From assembly GCF_026191635.1 (NCBI RefSeq), contig NZ_JAKRRW010000008.1, positions 124,001 to 188,000 on the forward strand: a DNA stretch of 64,000 nucleotides, given 5' to 3'. A program made the position numbers and the translations under genes. Source of the DNA: Photobacterium obscurum. GTDB taxonomy: Bacteria; Pseudomonadota; Gammaproteobacteria; Enterobacterales; Vibrionaceae. Shown here in pieces: positions 46,383-55,682 of this stretch (position 1 is the stretch's first letter; each line of letters begins with the position of its first letter). The notes beneath the pieces are model-generated. The model saw only the letters and a list, made by a program, of their open reading frames with translations. It was not told where the DNA came from and ran no database searches.

Positions 46383-46486
46383 GTCTCATCCGCCTGGTGC
46401 GCTCGTGCACCCCATCATTCGCTGTGTCTGCAGCATCGTTTCAAACACTAAGTATTAACTACTTAAAGCATTAAACGGAATTACAT

Positions 46487-47500
46487 ATGTTGAACACCCT
46501 AATTATCGGTGCCAGCGGCTATACCGGCGCAGAGCTGGCGAAAATGGTGCACGTTCATCCATACCTCCAGTTATCTGGTCTTTTTGTCTCGGCCAATAGC
46601 CTCGATGCTAACAAGCCGATCAGTGACTTACATGGCCAGCTGAAAGGTATTGTCGATTTCCCCCTTCAGCCTCTGGTTGATCCGGTAAAAGTGGCCCAGC
46701 AGGCAGACATCGTGTTGTTGGCCACTGCCCATGAGGTTAGCCATAGCTTGGCTTCGACTTTTCTCGATGCTGGTTGTCAGGTATTTGATTTATCAGGCGC
46801 GTTTCGGGTTGAGGATGATGACTTCTATACTCAGTACTATGGCTTCACCCACCAATATCCACACTGGCTTGAGCAGGCCGTATATGGCCTGGCGGAATGG
46901 AATAGCGAAGCTATCAAGCAGGCCCAGCTGGTCGCGGTACCGGGGTGCTACCCGACCGCGTCTCAGCTGGCGCTTAAGCCACTGCTAGAAGCTAATCTTA
47001 TTGATAAAAAACAGTGGCCTGTGATCAATGCGGTGAGCGGTGTATCTGGAGCTGGCCGTAAAGCATCGATGATCAATAGCTTTTGTGAAGTGAGCCTGCA
47101 GGCCTACGGCGTCTTTGCCCACCGGCACCAGCCCGAAATTGCTACTCACCTTGATTGTGATGTGATTTTCACTCCGCACCTTGGCAACTTCAAGCGCGGC
47201 ATTCTGGCGACGATCACCGCCAAGCTGGCTGACGGTGTCAATGCCGGACAGGTTGCCGAGGCTATGCAGCAAGCCTATGAAAGTCAAGCTTCCCAGCACG
47301 CAGTCAGGTTGCTGGGCGAACAGACGGCGAGTATCCAGAATGTTGTTAATACCTGCTTTTGCGATATTGGCTGGAAGGTACAAGGTCAACACGTTATTTT
47401 AACATCTGCAATTGACAACTTATTGAAAGGTGCATCGGCTCAGGCGATGCAATGCATAAATATTCGGAATAATTTTCCGCAGTTAACCGCGTTGGTTTAG
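46487..47500 (+). CDS. argC: N-acetyl-gamma-glutamyl-phosphate reductase
   Basis: 337 residues. It reduces N-acetylglutamyl phosphate to the semialdehyde, the third step of arginine synthesis, using NADPH. The Rossmann motif is [16 protein letters not shown]. The catalytic cysteine is in [13 protein letters not shown] (about 155), and the catalytic-His region is [11 protein letters not shown]. The ribosome site before ATG 46487 is weak (CGGA), which would make its translation sensitive to the leader structure. argB follows 11 bp later. Confidence 0.96.
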   Translation: MLNTLIIGASGYTGAELAKMVHVHPYLQLSGLFVSANSLDANKPISDLHGQLKGIVDFPLQPLVDPVKVAQQADIVLLATAHEVSHSLASTFLDAGCQVFDLSGAFRVEDDDFYTQYYGFTHQYPHWLEQAVYGLAEWNSEAIKQAQLVAVPGCYPTASQLALKPLLEANLIDKKQWPVINAVSGVSGAGRKASMINSFCEVSLQAYGVFAHRHQPEIATHLDCDVIFTPHLGNFKRGILATITAKLADGVNAGQVAEAMQQAYESQASQHAVRLLGEQTASIQNVVNTCFCDIGWKVQGQHVILTSAIDNLLKGASAQAMQCINIRNNFPQLTALV

Positions 47501-47511
47501 GAGATATCGCC

Positions 47512-48291
47512 ATGAGTCAGAGTCCTTTAGTCATCAAATTAGGCGGTGCTGTGCTGTCATGCACTGACACGCTGGAAAAATTGTTCAATGCCATTAATCA
47601 GTACCAAGCTAAAGCCCAGCGCTCATTGCTGCTGGTGCACGGTGGCGGCTACCTGGTAGATGAGCTGATGGAAAAACTGCAGCACGAAACCGTAAAAAAA
47701 GAAGGCCTGCGGGTAACACCGAAAGAGCATATTCCGTTTATTGCGGGTGCCTTGGCAGGAACGGCAAACAAAGTCCTGCAGGGGCACGCAATAAAGTCAG
47801 GGGTGGCAGCTGTTGGCTTGAGCCTGGCGGATGGCGGTTTGTGTCAGGTTACTGAGCTGGACCCGGCGCTGGGGGCGGTCGGCAAGGCATCGCCGGGCAA
47901 TAGCGCACTGGTCAATCAGATTATGGCATCGGGCTACCTGCCGATTGTCAGCTCTATCGGATTAGATGCCGAGGGTGAGCTGATGAATGTTAATGCCGAT
48001 CAGGCGGCGGTGGCCGTCGCTGCGGCACTGGATGCCGAACTGGTCTTGCTATCGGATGTCAGTGGTGTCCTGGATGGCAAGGGGCGGTTGATTGCCAGCC
48101 TGACGGAAGCTGAAGCCGAGGCTCTGATCACGCAGGCCGTGATCACCGATGGCATGGTGGTCAAGGTGCGTGCGGCGTTGGAAGCTGCAAAGACCTTGGG
48201 AAGACCCGTTGAAGTCGCGACCTGGCGTTACCCAGAAAAGCTGGAGGCATTATTTGAAGGCCAGAATATCGGCACTAAGTTTTCGGCATAA
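47512..48291 (+). CDS. argB: Acetylglutamate kinase
   Basis: 259 residues, the length of the arginine-insensitive enterobacterial form. It is an amino-acid kinase that phosphorylates N-acetylglutamate. [18 protein letters not shown] gives the phosphate-binding Lys-Leu-Gly-Gly, [14 protein letters not shown] the substrate loop, and [16 protein letters not shown] plus [11 protein letters not shown] the ATP site. It lacks the N-terminal extension seen in arginine-inhibited hexameric kinases, so control should fall on the acetyltransferase and on transcription. Confidence 0.96.
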   Translation: MSQSPLVIKLGGAVLSCTDTLEKLFNAINQYQAKAQRSLLLVHGGGYLVDELMEKLQHETVKKEGLRVTPKEHIPFIAGALAGTANKVLQGHAIKSGVAAVGLSLADGGLCQVTELDPALGAVGKASPGNSALVNQIMASGYLPIVSSIGLDAEGELMNVNADQAAVAVAAALDAELVLLSDVSGVLDGKGRLIASLTEAEAEALITQAVITDGMVVKVRAALEAAKTLGRPVEVATWRYPEKLEALFEGQNIGTKFSA

Positions 48292-48374
48292 ACAGAATTC
48301 TATTTTTAAGCACAACCCATTTTTAAAATAAGCCTGAGCGGTATGACCGTCGACCAGGCAATCAGGAGAGCATT

Positions 48375-49589
48375 ATGAGTAAGGTAACTAAAGTCGTATT
48401 GGCCTATTCCGGCGGTCTGGATACATCGGCGATTATTCCATGGCTGAAAGATAACTATGACTGTGAAGTGGTCGCATTCGTGGCCGATGTCGGTCAGGGT
48501 GAAGCCGAACTTGAAGGTATTGAAGAGAAGGCATTGGCATCAGGTGCTTCGGCTTGCTATATCGCCGATCTGAAAGATGAAATGGTTGCAGACTATATTT
48601 ATCCAAGTCTGAAGACCGGGGCGATCTACGAAGGAAAGTACCTGCTGGGTACCTCAATGGCACGTCCGATTATTGCCAAGGCACAGGTTGAGTGCGCACT
48701 GGAAGTCGGCGCCGATGCCGTCTGCCACGGTTGCACCGGTAAAGGGAATGACCAGGTGCGTTTTGAAAGTGCCTACGCAGCACTAGCGCCCCAGCTTAAG
48801 GTGATTGCACCATGGCGTGAGTGGGATCTGCGTAGCCGTGAAGCCCTGCTGGATTATCTGGCTGAGCGTGATATTCCATGTACGGCATCACTGGAAAAAA
48901 TCTACTCGCGTGATGCCAATGCATGGCACATTTCGACCGAGGGCGGTGTGTTGGAAGATACCTGGAATCAGCCGAACGAGCTGTGCTGGGTATGGACCAA
49001 GGATCCGGAAGATGCGCCTGAAAAGCCTGAAAACGTATCTATCCTGATTGATAAAGGTGAAATTGTGGCGGTTGATGGTGAGGCGATGTCGCCGCTCAAT
49101 GTGCTGACTTACCTGAATGAAAAAGGTGCCGAGCATGGTGTCGGTCGTATCGATATCGTTGAAAACCGTCTTGTTGGTATGAAGTCGCGTGGCTGTTACG
49201 AAACTCCGGGCGGTACCATCATGAACGAGGCGCTACGTGCGGTAGAGCAATTGGTGCTGGACAAAGAGTCGTTCGAGTTTCGTGAGACGATTGGCCTGAA
49301 AGCCTCGCACCTTATCTATGACGGACGTTGGTTTACTCCGCTGTGTAAGTCACTGCTAGCTGCTGCCGATGAGCTTGCCCAAGATGTGAGCGGTGAAGTT
49401 GTTGTGAAGCTCTATAAAGGTCAAGCTACAGTGGTTCAGAAACGCTCGCTCAACAGCTTGTATTCCGAAGAGTTTGCAACCTTCGGGGAAGATGAGGTGT
49501 ATGACCACAGTCATGCTGAAGGCTTTATCCGTCTGTACTCGCTGGCTAGCCGTATTCGTGCGTTAAACGAGCAGAAGAAAAATAAATAA
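48375..49589 (+). CDS. argG: Argininosuccinate synthase
   Basis: 404 residues, type-1 length. It joins citrulline and aspartate with ATP. The N-terminal PP-loop is [18 protein letters not shown] (S-G-G-L-D-T-S). [16 protein letters not shown] (about 117) binds citrulline and aspartate, and [14 protein letters not shown] (about 269) is conserved. Inclusion of argG in this cluster differs from E. coli, where it is separate, and is typical of Vibrio. It sits 83 bp after argB and 46 bp before argH. Confidence 0.96.
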   Translation: MSKVTKVVLAYSGGLDTSAIIPWLKDNYDCEVVAFVADVGQGEAELEGIEEKALASGASACYIADLKDEMVADYIYPSLKTGAIYEGKYLLGTSMARPIIAKAQVECALEVGADAVCHGCTGKGNDQVRFESAYAALAPQLKVIAPWREWDLRSREALLDYLAERDIPCTASLEKIYSRDANAWHISTEGGVLEDTWNQPNELCWVWTKDPEDAPEKPENVSILIDKGEIVAVDGEAMSPLNVLTYLNEKGAEHGVGRIDIVENRLVGMKSRGCYETPGGTIMNEALRAVEQLVLDKESFEFRETIGLKASHLIYDGRWFTPLCKSLLAAADELAQDVSGEVVVKLYKGQATVVQKRSLNSLYSEEFATFGEDEVYDHSHAEGFIRLYSLASRIRALNEQKKNK

Positions 49590-49635
49590 CCCAAAGCAAT
49601 GAGCAAGTCGAGTAGCGAAGCAGAGGAGAAGTACC

Positions 49636-51513
49636 ATGGCACTATGGGGCGGACGTTTTAGTCAGGCAGCTGACACACGGTTTAAGCAGTTCAACGATTC
49701 ACTACGTTTTGATTACCGTTTGGCGGAGCAAGACATCGTTGGTTCTATTGCATGGTCGAAGGCATTGCGTCAGGTTGACGTCTTAACGGATGAAGAGCAG
49801 CAGAAGCTTGAGTTGGCTCTGAACGAACTGAAACTGGCCGTGATGGAAGATCCGGAGCAGATCTTGCGCTCTGATGCCGAAGATATTCACAGCTGGGTCG
49901 AGCAGCAGCTGATCAGCAAAGTCGGCGATTTGGGCAAGAAGCTGCATACCGGTCGTTCGCGGAACGATCAGGTGGCGACGGATCTCAAGCTGTGGTGCCG
50001 CCAGCAAGGCCAGCAGCTGCTCTTGATGCTCGACAAGCTGCAGAACCAGCTGGTTTCGGTCGCCCGCGACCATCAGACAACAGTGCTACCGGGTTATACC
50101 CACCTGCAGCGTGCCCAGCCGGTGACTTTTGCCCATTGGTGTCTGGCCTATGTCGAAATGTTTGAGCGTGACTATTCGCGTCTGCATGACGCGCTTGATC
50201 GGCTTGATACTTGTCCGCTGGGCTCTGGCGCCTTGGCTGGCACGGCGTATCCGATTGATCGTGAAGTGTTGGCTCATAGCCTGGGTTTCCATAGGGCAAC
50301 CCGCAATAGTCTTGATTCGGTATCGGATCGGGATCATGTGATGGAACTGCTGTCGACGGCCTCTATTTCGATGCTGCACTTATCCCGGATGGCGGAAGAT
50401 TTGATCTTCTACAACTCCGGCGAGTCGAACTTTATCGAGTTGGCTGATACTGTGACCTCGGGTTCGTCGTTGATGCCGCAGAAAAAGAATCCGGATGCGC
50501 TGGAGTTGATCCGGGGCAAATGCGGCCGGGTGTACGGGGCCATGACCGGCATGATGATGACGGTGAAGGCGTTGCCGCTGGCTTATAACAAAGACATGCA
50601 GGAAGACAAGGAAGGGCTGTTTGATGCCCTGGATAGCTGGAATGACTGTATGGAAATGGCCGCGTTGTGTTTTGACGGTATCAAGGTCAACAAAGATCGG
50701 ACGCTAGAGGCTGCCATGCAGGGCTACTCGAATGCCACCGAGCTGGCTGATTATCTGGTTGCGAAAGGGATCCCGTTCCGTGAAGCTCACCACATTGTCG
50801 GTGTCGCGGTCGTAGCTGCTATTGCCAAGGGCTGTGCGCTGGAAGAGCTGTCGCTGGCGGAGATGAAAGAGTTTTCTGAGGTTATCGACGAAGATGTCTA
50901 CCCAATCCTGACTATTGAATCATGCCTTGAGAAGCGTTGCGCGCTAGGTGGCGTCGCGCCGAACCAGGTCGATTATGCAATTGGCCAGGCCGAGAAGCGG
51001 TTAGAGAAGCGCTACTCGCCGGGTGTGAAAGTGCGGGGGGCTCGTCTGACGGATCTTGATGCGATCGAAGGGATGGTGGCCTACTGGGCTGGGCTGGGTG
51101 AAAATCTGCCACGGCTGCGCAATGAGCTGGTACGCGATATCGGATCGTTTGCGGTGGCTGAGCATCACGGTACGGTAACAGGGTGCGCCTCGCTGTATGT
51201 CTACGATTCCGGTCTCGCAGAGATCCGCTCGCTGGGGGTAGAAGCCGGCTGGCAGCATCAGGGGCAGGGACAGGCCATTGTCGAGCATCTGATTGAGAAA
51301 GCCGATCAGATGGCAATCAAGAAAGTCTTCGTGCTGACCCGTGTACCTGAATTCTTTATGAAACAGGGCTTTATCCCGACCTCGAAGTCATTGCTGCCTG
51401 AGAAGGTGATGAAAGACTGCGATCGCTGCCCGCGTCAGCATGCCTGTGATGAAGTTGCTCTGGAAGTTCGTTTGGATAAAGAGCAGGCGATCCCGACGGT
51501 AAACGTCGCTTAA
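49636..51513 (+). CDS. argH: Argininosuccinate lyase fused to N-acetyltransferase, ArgH(A)
   Basis: 625 residues against about 460 for ordinary ArgH. Residues 1 to about 460 are argininosuccinate lyase: [33 protein letters not shown] and the signature [17 protein letters not shown] (about 275-291). After a short linker, residues about 470-620 form a GNAT domain ([51 protein letters not shown]) like the acetyltransferase part of ArgA. One chain can thus do the first and last steps of arginine synthesis. Such fusions are known from Vibrio, Moritella and relatives. Confidence 0.95.
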   Translation: MALWGGRFSQAADTRFKQFNDSLRFDYRLAEQDIVGSIAWSKALRQVDVLTDEEQQKLELALNELKLAVMEDPEQILRSDAEDIHSWVEQQLISKVGDLGKKLHTGRSRNDQVATDLKLWCRQQGQQLLLMLDKLQNQLVSVARDHQTTVLPGYTHLQRAQPVTFAHWCLAYVEMFERDYSRLHDALDRLDTCPLGSGALAGTAYPIDREVLAHSLGFHRATRNSLDSVSDRDHVMELLSTASISMLHLSRMAEDLIFYNSGESNFIELADTVTSGSSLMPQKKNPDALELIRGKCGRVYGAMTGMMMTVKALPLAYNKDMQEDKEGLFDALDSWNDCMEMAALCFDGIKVNKDRTLEAAMQGYSNATELADYLVAKGIPFREAHHIVGVAVVAAIAKGCALEELSLAEMKEFSEVIDEDVYPILTIESCLEKRCALGGVAPNQVDYAIGQAEKRLEKRYSPGVKVRGARLTDLDAIEGMVAYWAGLGENLPRLRNELVRDIGSFAVAEHHGTVTGCASLYVYDSGLAEIRSLGVEAGWQHQGQGQAIVEHLIEKADQMAIKKVFVLTRVPEFFMKQGFIPTSKSLLPEKVMKDCDRCPRQHACDEVALEVRLDKEQAIPTVNVA

Positions 51514-51538
51514 CATTTAGCACCCTTCTTACAATTAT

Positions 51539-51581
51539 AAAAATCCGCTCCTAGGTTTAGTTACTAGTGAGCGGATTTTTT
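51539..51581. terminator. Bidirectional terminator after arg operon
   Basis: AAATCCGCTC (51541-51550) pairs with GAGCGGATTT (51569-51578), with CTAG/CTAG pairing inside. A- and T-runs flank it, between argH and the convergent DUF3624 gene. Confidence 0.88.
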
Positions 51582-51870
51582 ATGGCATTTGCCGGGGCTT
51601 GCGCTCACGCTTGAGCCTGTTTTTCAAGGTAGATCTAACTTTCAAGGAATTACTCAAGGCGACAATCAAGTGCGCGGCCAGCAGCAGACTGAATGTCGCT
51701 GCGGCAAAAAGTAGGGTAATAGAGCCCACGACCTTCGGGGTAGGTAAGTAGAAGTAGAACCAGGCTCCCCAGCTGATTATGCTCAGCAAGGTTAGCTGGA
51801 GCATACATTGGCGGCATCGGCCGAGCTTCTGTTTAATTAGACTTGTTTTTTTGCAGCTGCGGCAGCCCAT
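51580..51870 (-). CDS. DUF3624 domain-containing small membrane protein
   Basis: 96 residues from ATG 51870. A longer frame upstream crosses the terminator at 51914 and is not used. The N-terminus has two CxxC motifs, MGCRSCKK and GRCRQCM, which could bind a metal. Two membrane segments follow (about 25-45 and 50-72), then a strongly basic tail (LKNRLKRERKPRQMP). This is the DUF3624 pattern of Vibrionaceae, function unknown. The ribosome site is weak. Confidence 0.8.
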   Translation of the reverse strand: MGCRSCKKTSLIKQKLGRCRQCMLQLTLLSIISWGAWFYFYLPTPKVVGSITLLFAAATFSLLLAAHLIVALSNSLKVRSTLKNRLKRERKPRQMP

Positions 51871-51913
51871 AGTGTCTTTCGTATAATCGGTTCGGGTGGG
51901 GGTGATTGTACAT

Positions 51914-51937
51914 AAAAAAGCCCTCCGGATGGAGGGC
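51914..51937 (-). terminator. Intrinsic terminator displaced from its gene
   Basis: Reverse strand: GCCCTCC, ATCC loop, GGAGGGC, then six T. It has no gene immediately before it. The nearest upstream minus-strand stop is that of the flavoprotein gene at 52246, 309 bp away, with a MITE-like element in between. Confidence 0.85.
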
Positions 51938-51938
51938 G

Positions 51939-52212
51939 TATTAGGGTCTGTTTTTCTATCAACATTGCACCTGTAAAGACTATAAAAGTCTTCAGACAAG
52001 GCACGAAGAGAGAGGTTTAGTGTTCTAAATAAGCTCTGAGTAACGCCGTATGAAGCTTTTTGAGCCTTTACCCGAAGGGCTGGGGCTATTTTTCCACCTT
52101 ACAGCGTTGTCAGATATTTAAGTAGGGCAACTACATGGCATATCTTCCGCCTTGTAAGCTGAAAAAATAGCCTCCAGCAGGAATTATGTTGATAGATAAA
52201 CAGGCCCTATTA
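51939..52212. mobile_element. MITE-like element with 5-bp target duplication
   Basis: Terminal inverted repeats of 22 bp match at 20 positions: GGGTCTGTTTTTCTATCAAC... (51944-51965) against the complement of ATGTTGATAGATAAACAGGC... (52186-52207). TATTA flanks both ends (51939-51943 and 52208-52212). The 264-bp interior has no ORF with a ribosome site but strong secondary structure: AAGACT/AGTCTT hairpin, and a long imperfect repeat near 52082-52105 and 52152-52173. It fits a non-autonomous element moved in trans. The parent transposase is not in this window. Confidence 0.75.
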
Positions 52213-52245
52213 GGAGAGTTGTAGTGCGTTCTTGCTTGTCCGGAC

Positions 52246-53697
52246 TTAGCAGCCAGGGCCACAGTCCAGACAGTGTTTGATCATTTCCGGACCAAGGTGA
52301 AGCTTGGCGTTCAGATCCCTAAGGGCAGTACGGACACCTTCTTCAATGACTGGGTGATAGAAAGGCATATCCAGCATTTCTGCAACAGTCATCTTGTTCT
52401 GATGCGCCCACGCCAGTAGGTGCGCCAAGTGCTCGGCATTCGGGCCAATCATCTCGGCACCCAGGAAGCGGCCGGTGCCGTGCTCGCCATAGACATGCAG
52501 CACCCCTTTGTTACGCAACATGACACGTGAGCGGCCTTGGTTTTCAAATGACACCTCACCGGTCTCGAAACAACCGCAGTTGCCTAAGCGGGTAGTGATG
52601 TCTTTGTATGTTTCGCCAACCATTGCAATTTGCGGATCGGAGAAAACTGCCGAGATTTTCGAGCGGCGCAGTCCGGCACGGATATCCGGGAAACGGCCTG
52701 CATTGTCACCTGCAATTCGCGCCTGGTCGGCAGCCTCGTGCAACAGCGGTAGCTGGTTGCTGGCATCGCCGGCAATGAAAATGCTGTCGACAGATGTTTG
52801 CAGCGTGAAGTGATCGGCAACCGGAACGCCACGCTCATCCAATTCGATTGCGGTATTTTCTATCGCCAGCTTGTCGACGTTCGGGCGGCGTCCTGTCGCG
52901 GCCAGCACGTAATCAACGGTGATTTCTTTTAGCTCGCCATCTTTGCCAAGGTATTTGATTTCAACTGCATCACCTTGACGCTTCATGCTCTCGAGTCTGA
53001 CATCGGCATCAAGGTAAAACTCTTCATTAAAAGTGTTGTCGGCATAGGCCATTACAGCTGGGTCGGTCAGTGGGCCAACCTGGCCGCCAAGGCCAAACAT
53101 GGCCACTTCAACCCCCAGTCGCTTTAGTGCCTGGCCTAGCTCAAGGCCAATTACGCCAGGGCCAAATATTGCCACTGCGCGAGGGAGATCATCCCAGTTG
53201 AATACGTCGTCATTGATGATCAGGCGATCGCCCAGCTCATTCCAAACGGTTGGGTAGGCAGGACGAGAGCCTGTTGCGATAACAATACGTTTGGCCGATA
53301 TTTGGGTATGCTCATCGACGATCAGAGTATTGTCGTCGATAAACTTGGCATAACCCGCAATTTTGTCCTCCGCCGGGATTTCCTCAACCCCTTCCAGAAC
53401 AAAGCCGACAAAGCGGTCACGTTCACGTTTTACCCGGTCCATGACTTCACGGCCGTTAATCATGATTTCGCCTTGTGGGTGAACACCAAAGCCCGGTGCT
53501 TTTTCGATCTGGTGAACGCTTTCTGCCGCAGCGATCAGTAGCTTAGATGGCATGCAACCGACTCGCGCACAGGTCGTACCGTAAGGGCCGCCTTCAATCA
53601 TCACTACGCTATCAGTATGGGCTTTGGCTGCACGGTATGCGCCTAAACCTGCAGTACCACCACCAATGACTGCAACATCAACATTCAGGGTTTTCAT
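52246..53697 (-). CDS. Dihydrolipoamide dehydrogenase-like flavoprotein
   Basis: 483 residues from ATG 53697 with GGAGAG upstream. A TTG five codons earlier would lie in the ribosome site. It is a class I pyridine nucleotide-disulfide oxidoreductase: FAD motif VAVIGGGTAGLGAYRA, redox disulfide GTTCARVGCMPSK (C-x4-C), NAD motif AIFGPGVIGLELGQ, and FAD-2 SIFIAGDAS. The dimer-interface MPFYHPVIEEGVRTAL contains the catalytic-type His/Glu pair. It ends in an unusual CLDCGPGC. It is not next to 2-oxoacid dehydrogenase genes. A redox-defence role beside the peroxiredoxin is plausible but unproven. Confidence 0.85.
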   Translation of the reverse strand: MKTLNVDVAVIGGGTAGLGAYRAAKAHTDSVVMIEGGPYGTTCARVGCMPSKLLIAAAESVHQIEKAPGFGVHPQGEIMINGREVMDRVKRERDRFVGFVLEGVEEIPAEDKIAGYAKFIDDNTLIVDEHTQISAKRIVIATGSRPAYPTVWNELGDRLIINDDVFNWDDLPRAVAIFGPGVIGLELGQALKRLGVEVAMFGLGGQVGPLTDPAVMAYADNTFNEEFYLDADVRLESMKRQGDAVEIKYLGKDGELKEITVDYVLAATGRRPNVDKLAIENTAIELDERGVPVADHFTLQTSVDSIFIAGDASNQLPLLHEAADQARIAGDNAGRFPDIRAGLRRSKISAVFSDPQIAMVGETYKDITTRLGNCGCFETGEVSFENQGRSRVMLRNKGVLHVYGEHGTGRFLGAEMIGPNAEHLAHLLAWAHQNKMTVAEMLDMPFYHPVIEEGVRTALRDLNAKLHLGPEMIKHCLDCGPGC

Positions 53698-53789
53698 TTC
53701 GCTTCTCTCCAATCAAATCTTTTTTATTCGGCCTGTATATCCGTTACGGTGGGGTACGTTCACCCCACCTTATAATTGCTTTGGCCGGA

Positions 53790-54518
53790 TTAGCCTAGGT
53801 ATGCTTCTAGTTCTTCGCTACCACCGATGTGTTTGCCGCCGATGAACACCTGAGGAACTGTGCTTTGGCCAGACACGGCGCGCAGGCTCACTGTTGTTGC
53901 ATCTTTGCCCAAGATAACTTCTTCATACTGAAGACCTTTATCGATTAGGTTCTGCTTCGCTTTGGCACAGAACGGACAGCCAGGTTTAGTGAATACCGTG
54001 ATTGATTCTTGTAGCTTGTGCTCTGGCGCAACGTACTGAAGCATGGTGTCGGCATCAGAAACTTTGAACGGGTCGCCTGGTTCTTCGTTTTCGATAAACA
54101 TCTTGGTGACAACACCGTTCTTAACCAGCATGCTGTAGCGCCATGAGCGAGGACCAAAGCCTAGTTCTTCTTTGTCTACCAGCATGCCCATGCCTTTTGA
54201 AAACTCACCGTTGCCATCAGGGATGAAAGTAATGTTTTCTGCTTCCTGGTCGGCTTTCCAAGCATTCATGACGAATGTATCGTTCACCGATACACATAGG
54301 ATGTCGTCAACGCCATGCTCTGCGAAAACTGACGCTAGTTCGTTGTAGCGAGGCAGGTGGCTTGAAGAGCATGTTGGGGTGAATGCACCCGGCAGGCTGA
54401 ATACGACAACTGTTTTGTTTGCAAATAGTTCATCCGTTGTTACATCTACCCACTGGTCGCCCTGGCGAGTGTGGAAAGTAACCTGTGGAATTGCCTGACC
54501 TTCTTTAGATGTGAACAT
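53790..54518 (-). CDS. Hybrid peroxiredoxin-glutaredoxin
   Basis: 242 residues from ATG 54518 (AAGGAAAAG upstream). The N-terminal Prx5-type domain (1-165) has the peroxidatic Cys50 in [16 protein letters not shown]. The C-terminal glutaredoxin domain (about 170-242) has the redox pair [11 protein letters not shown] and [14 protein letters not shown] for glutathione binding. It reduces peroxides at the expense of glutathione, as shown for the Haemophilus and Chromatium hybrids. It is divergent from oxyR, with an OxyR-type site between. Confidence 0.94.
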   Translation of the reverse strand: MFTSKEGQAIPQVTFHTRQGDQWVDVTTDELFANKTVVVFSLPGAFTPTCSSSHLPRYNELASVFAEHGVDDILCVSVNDTFVMNAWKADQEAENITFIPDGNGEFSKGMGMLVDKEELGFGPRSWRYSMLVKNGVVTKMFIENEEPGDPFKVSDADTMLQYVAPEHKLQESITVFTKPGCPFCAKAKQNLIDKGLQYEEVILGKDATTVSLRAVSGQSTVPQVFIGGKHIGGSEELEAYLG

Positions 54519-54638
54519 AATCTTTTCCTTCAATACTTTAATTTATGTTTAAGTGGTTATTTGTGTTTCAACCGGAGCTTACTCTTCGCTGCTCCGTTTT
54601 GATGTGATGATTATGTGATTTTACGCTTGATAGGTCTA

Positions 54639-54675
54639 ATCGTTTGCTGCTATGGTTTTAATAGTTAAAAGCTAT
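54639..54675. promoter_or_regulatory. OxyR binding site
   Basis: Four tetranucleotides at 7-bp spacing: ATCG (54639), CTAT (54650), ATAG (54661), CTAT (54672). The consensus is ATAG-N7-CTAT-N7-ATAG-N7-CTAT, so 15 of 16 bases match. It lies 18 bp before oxyR and 121 bp before the divergent peroxiredoxin gene. Confidence 0.82.
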
Positions 54676-54692
54676 TACTAAGTTGTAGAGCC

Positions 54693-55595
54693 ATGAATAT
54701 CAGAGATCTCGAGTACCTGGTGGCCTTGTCTGAGCACAAGCATTTCAGAAAAGCTGCCGAAGCCTGTTTTGTCAGTCAGCCCACCCTGAGCGGGCAAATT
54801 CGCAAGCTGGAGGATGAGCTCGGCGTGTCACTGCTGGAGCGAACCAGCCGTCGGGTGCTGTTTACCGATGCGGGTTTGAATCTGGTCGCCCAGGCACAGA
54901 AAGTCTTGCTGGAAGTTAAGGTCCTGACCGAGTTGGCGAGCCAGCAGGGGGAGAGTATGGCCGGGCCGTTACATATCGGGTTTATTCCGACGGTGGGACC
55001 TTACCTGCTGCCGCACATCATTCCGCAGATCAAGGCATCTTTTCCTGAGCTAGAGCTATTTCTTCATGAGGCGCAAACCCACCAGTTGGTTCAGCAACTG
55101 GAAGAAGGCAAGCTGGACTGCATTATTCTGGCCGCCGTCAAAGAGACCGAGTATTTTATCGAGCTGCCGCTTTATAATGAACCAATGGTATTGGCCGTGC
55201 CGGATGAGCACCCGTGGGCCAAGCTGAAAGAGCTTGAGATGGCTAAGCTGCATGGTGAGACTTTGCTGATGCTGGGTGACGGGCACTGCCTGCGGGATCA
55301 GGCGATGGGCTTTTGTTTTGCGGCTGGTGCCCATGAAGATGGCAGTTTCAAAGCCACCAGTCTCGAAACCCTGCGCAATATGGTCGCAGCGGGAAGCGGG
55401 ATCACGCTGTTGCCCCAGCTTGCTACGCCCAAGGAGCAGAACCGTGACGGAGTGAGTTATATCAAAGCTTGCGATCCGATCCCGACGCGCTTGATCACCC
55501 TTGCCTATCGCCCGGGCTCTCCGCTGCGGGCGCGCTATGAAAAAATAGCCGAGCTGATCAGCCAGCACATCGTCGCTCGCTTTAGTACGGAGTAG
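54693..55595 (+). CDS. oxyR: Hydrogen-peroxide-inducible activator OxyR
   Basis: 300 residues, LysR type. The helix-turn-helix is FRKAAEACFVSQPTLSGQIRKLE (about 18-40). The sensing cysteines sit at residues 199 and 208 in GDGHCLRDQAMGFC, matching E. coli C199/C208, so peroxide should oxidise them to a disulfide and switch DNA binding. The divergent target is the peroxiredoxin-glutaredoxin gene. A site of OxyR type lies just before its own start, suggesting autoregulation. Confidence 0.95.
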   Translation: MNIRDLEYLVALSEHKHFRKAAEACFVSQPTLSGQIRKLEDELGVSLLERTSRRVLFTDAGLNLVAQAQKVLLEVKVLTELASQQGESMAGPLHIGFIPTVGPYLLPHIIPQIKASFPELELFLHEAQTHQLVQQLEEGKLDCIILAAVKETEYFIELPLYNEPMVLAVPDEHPWAKLKELEMAKLHGETLLMLGDGHCLRDQAMGFCFAAGAHEDGSFKATSLETLRNMVAAGSGITLLPQLATPKEQNRDGVSYIKACDPIPTRLITLAYRPGSPLRARYEKIAELISQHIVARFSTE

Positions 55596-55635
55596 GGCCT
55601 TGAGAAGAACCCGCTTTGGTATGTGATGGAGATAC

Positions 55636-55664
55636 AAAAAGAGCGCCACAGGGGCGCTCTTTGA
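55636..55664. terminator. Bidirectional terminator oxyR/mrcA
   Basis: AAAGAGCGCC, ACAG loop, GGCGCTCTTT (one unpaired G), flanked by A- and T-rich runs between convergent genes. Confidence 0.85.
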
Positions 55665-55682
55665 TTTTGTGTACTGGGGATA

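Noticed and set aside
46383..46486. Intrinsic terminator between the arginine leader ORF and argC
   Set aside because: GGTGC/GCACC and AAGTA/TACTT hairpins exist, but neither is followed by a T-run, so classic his-type termination is not supported.
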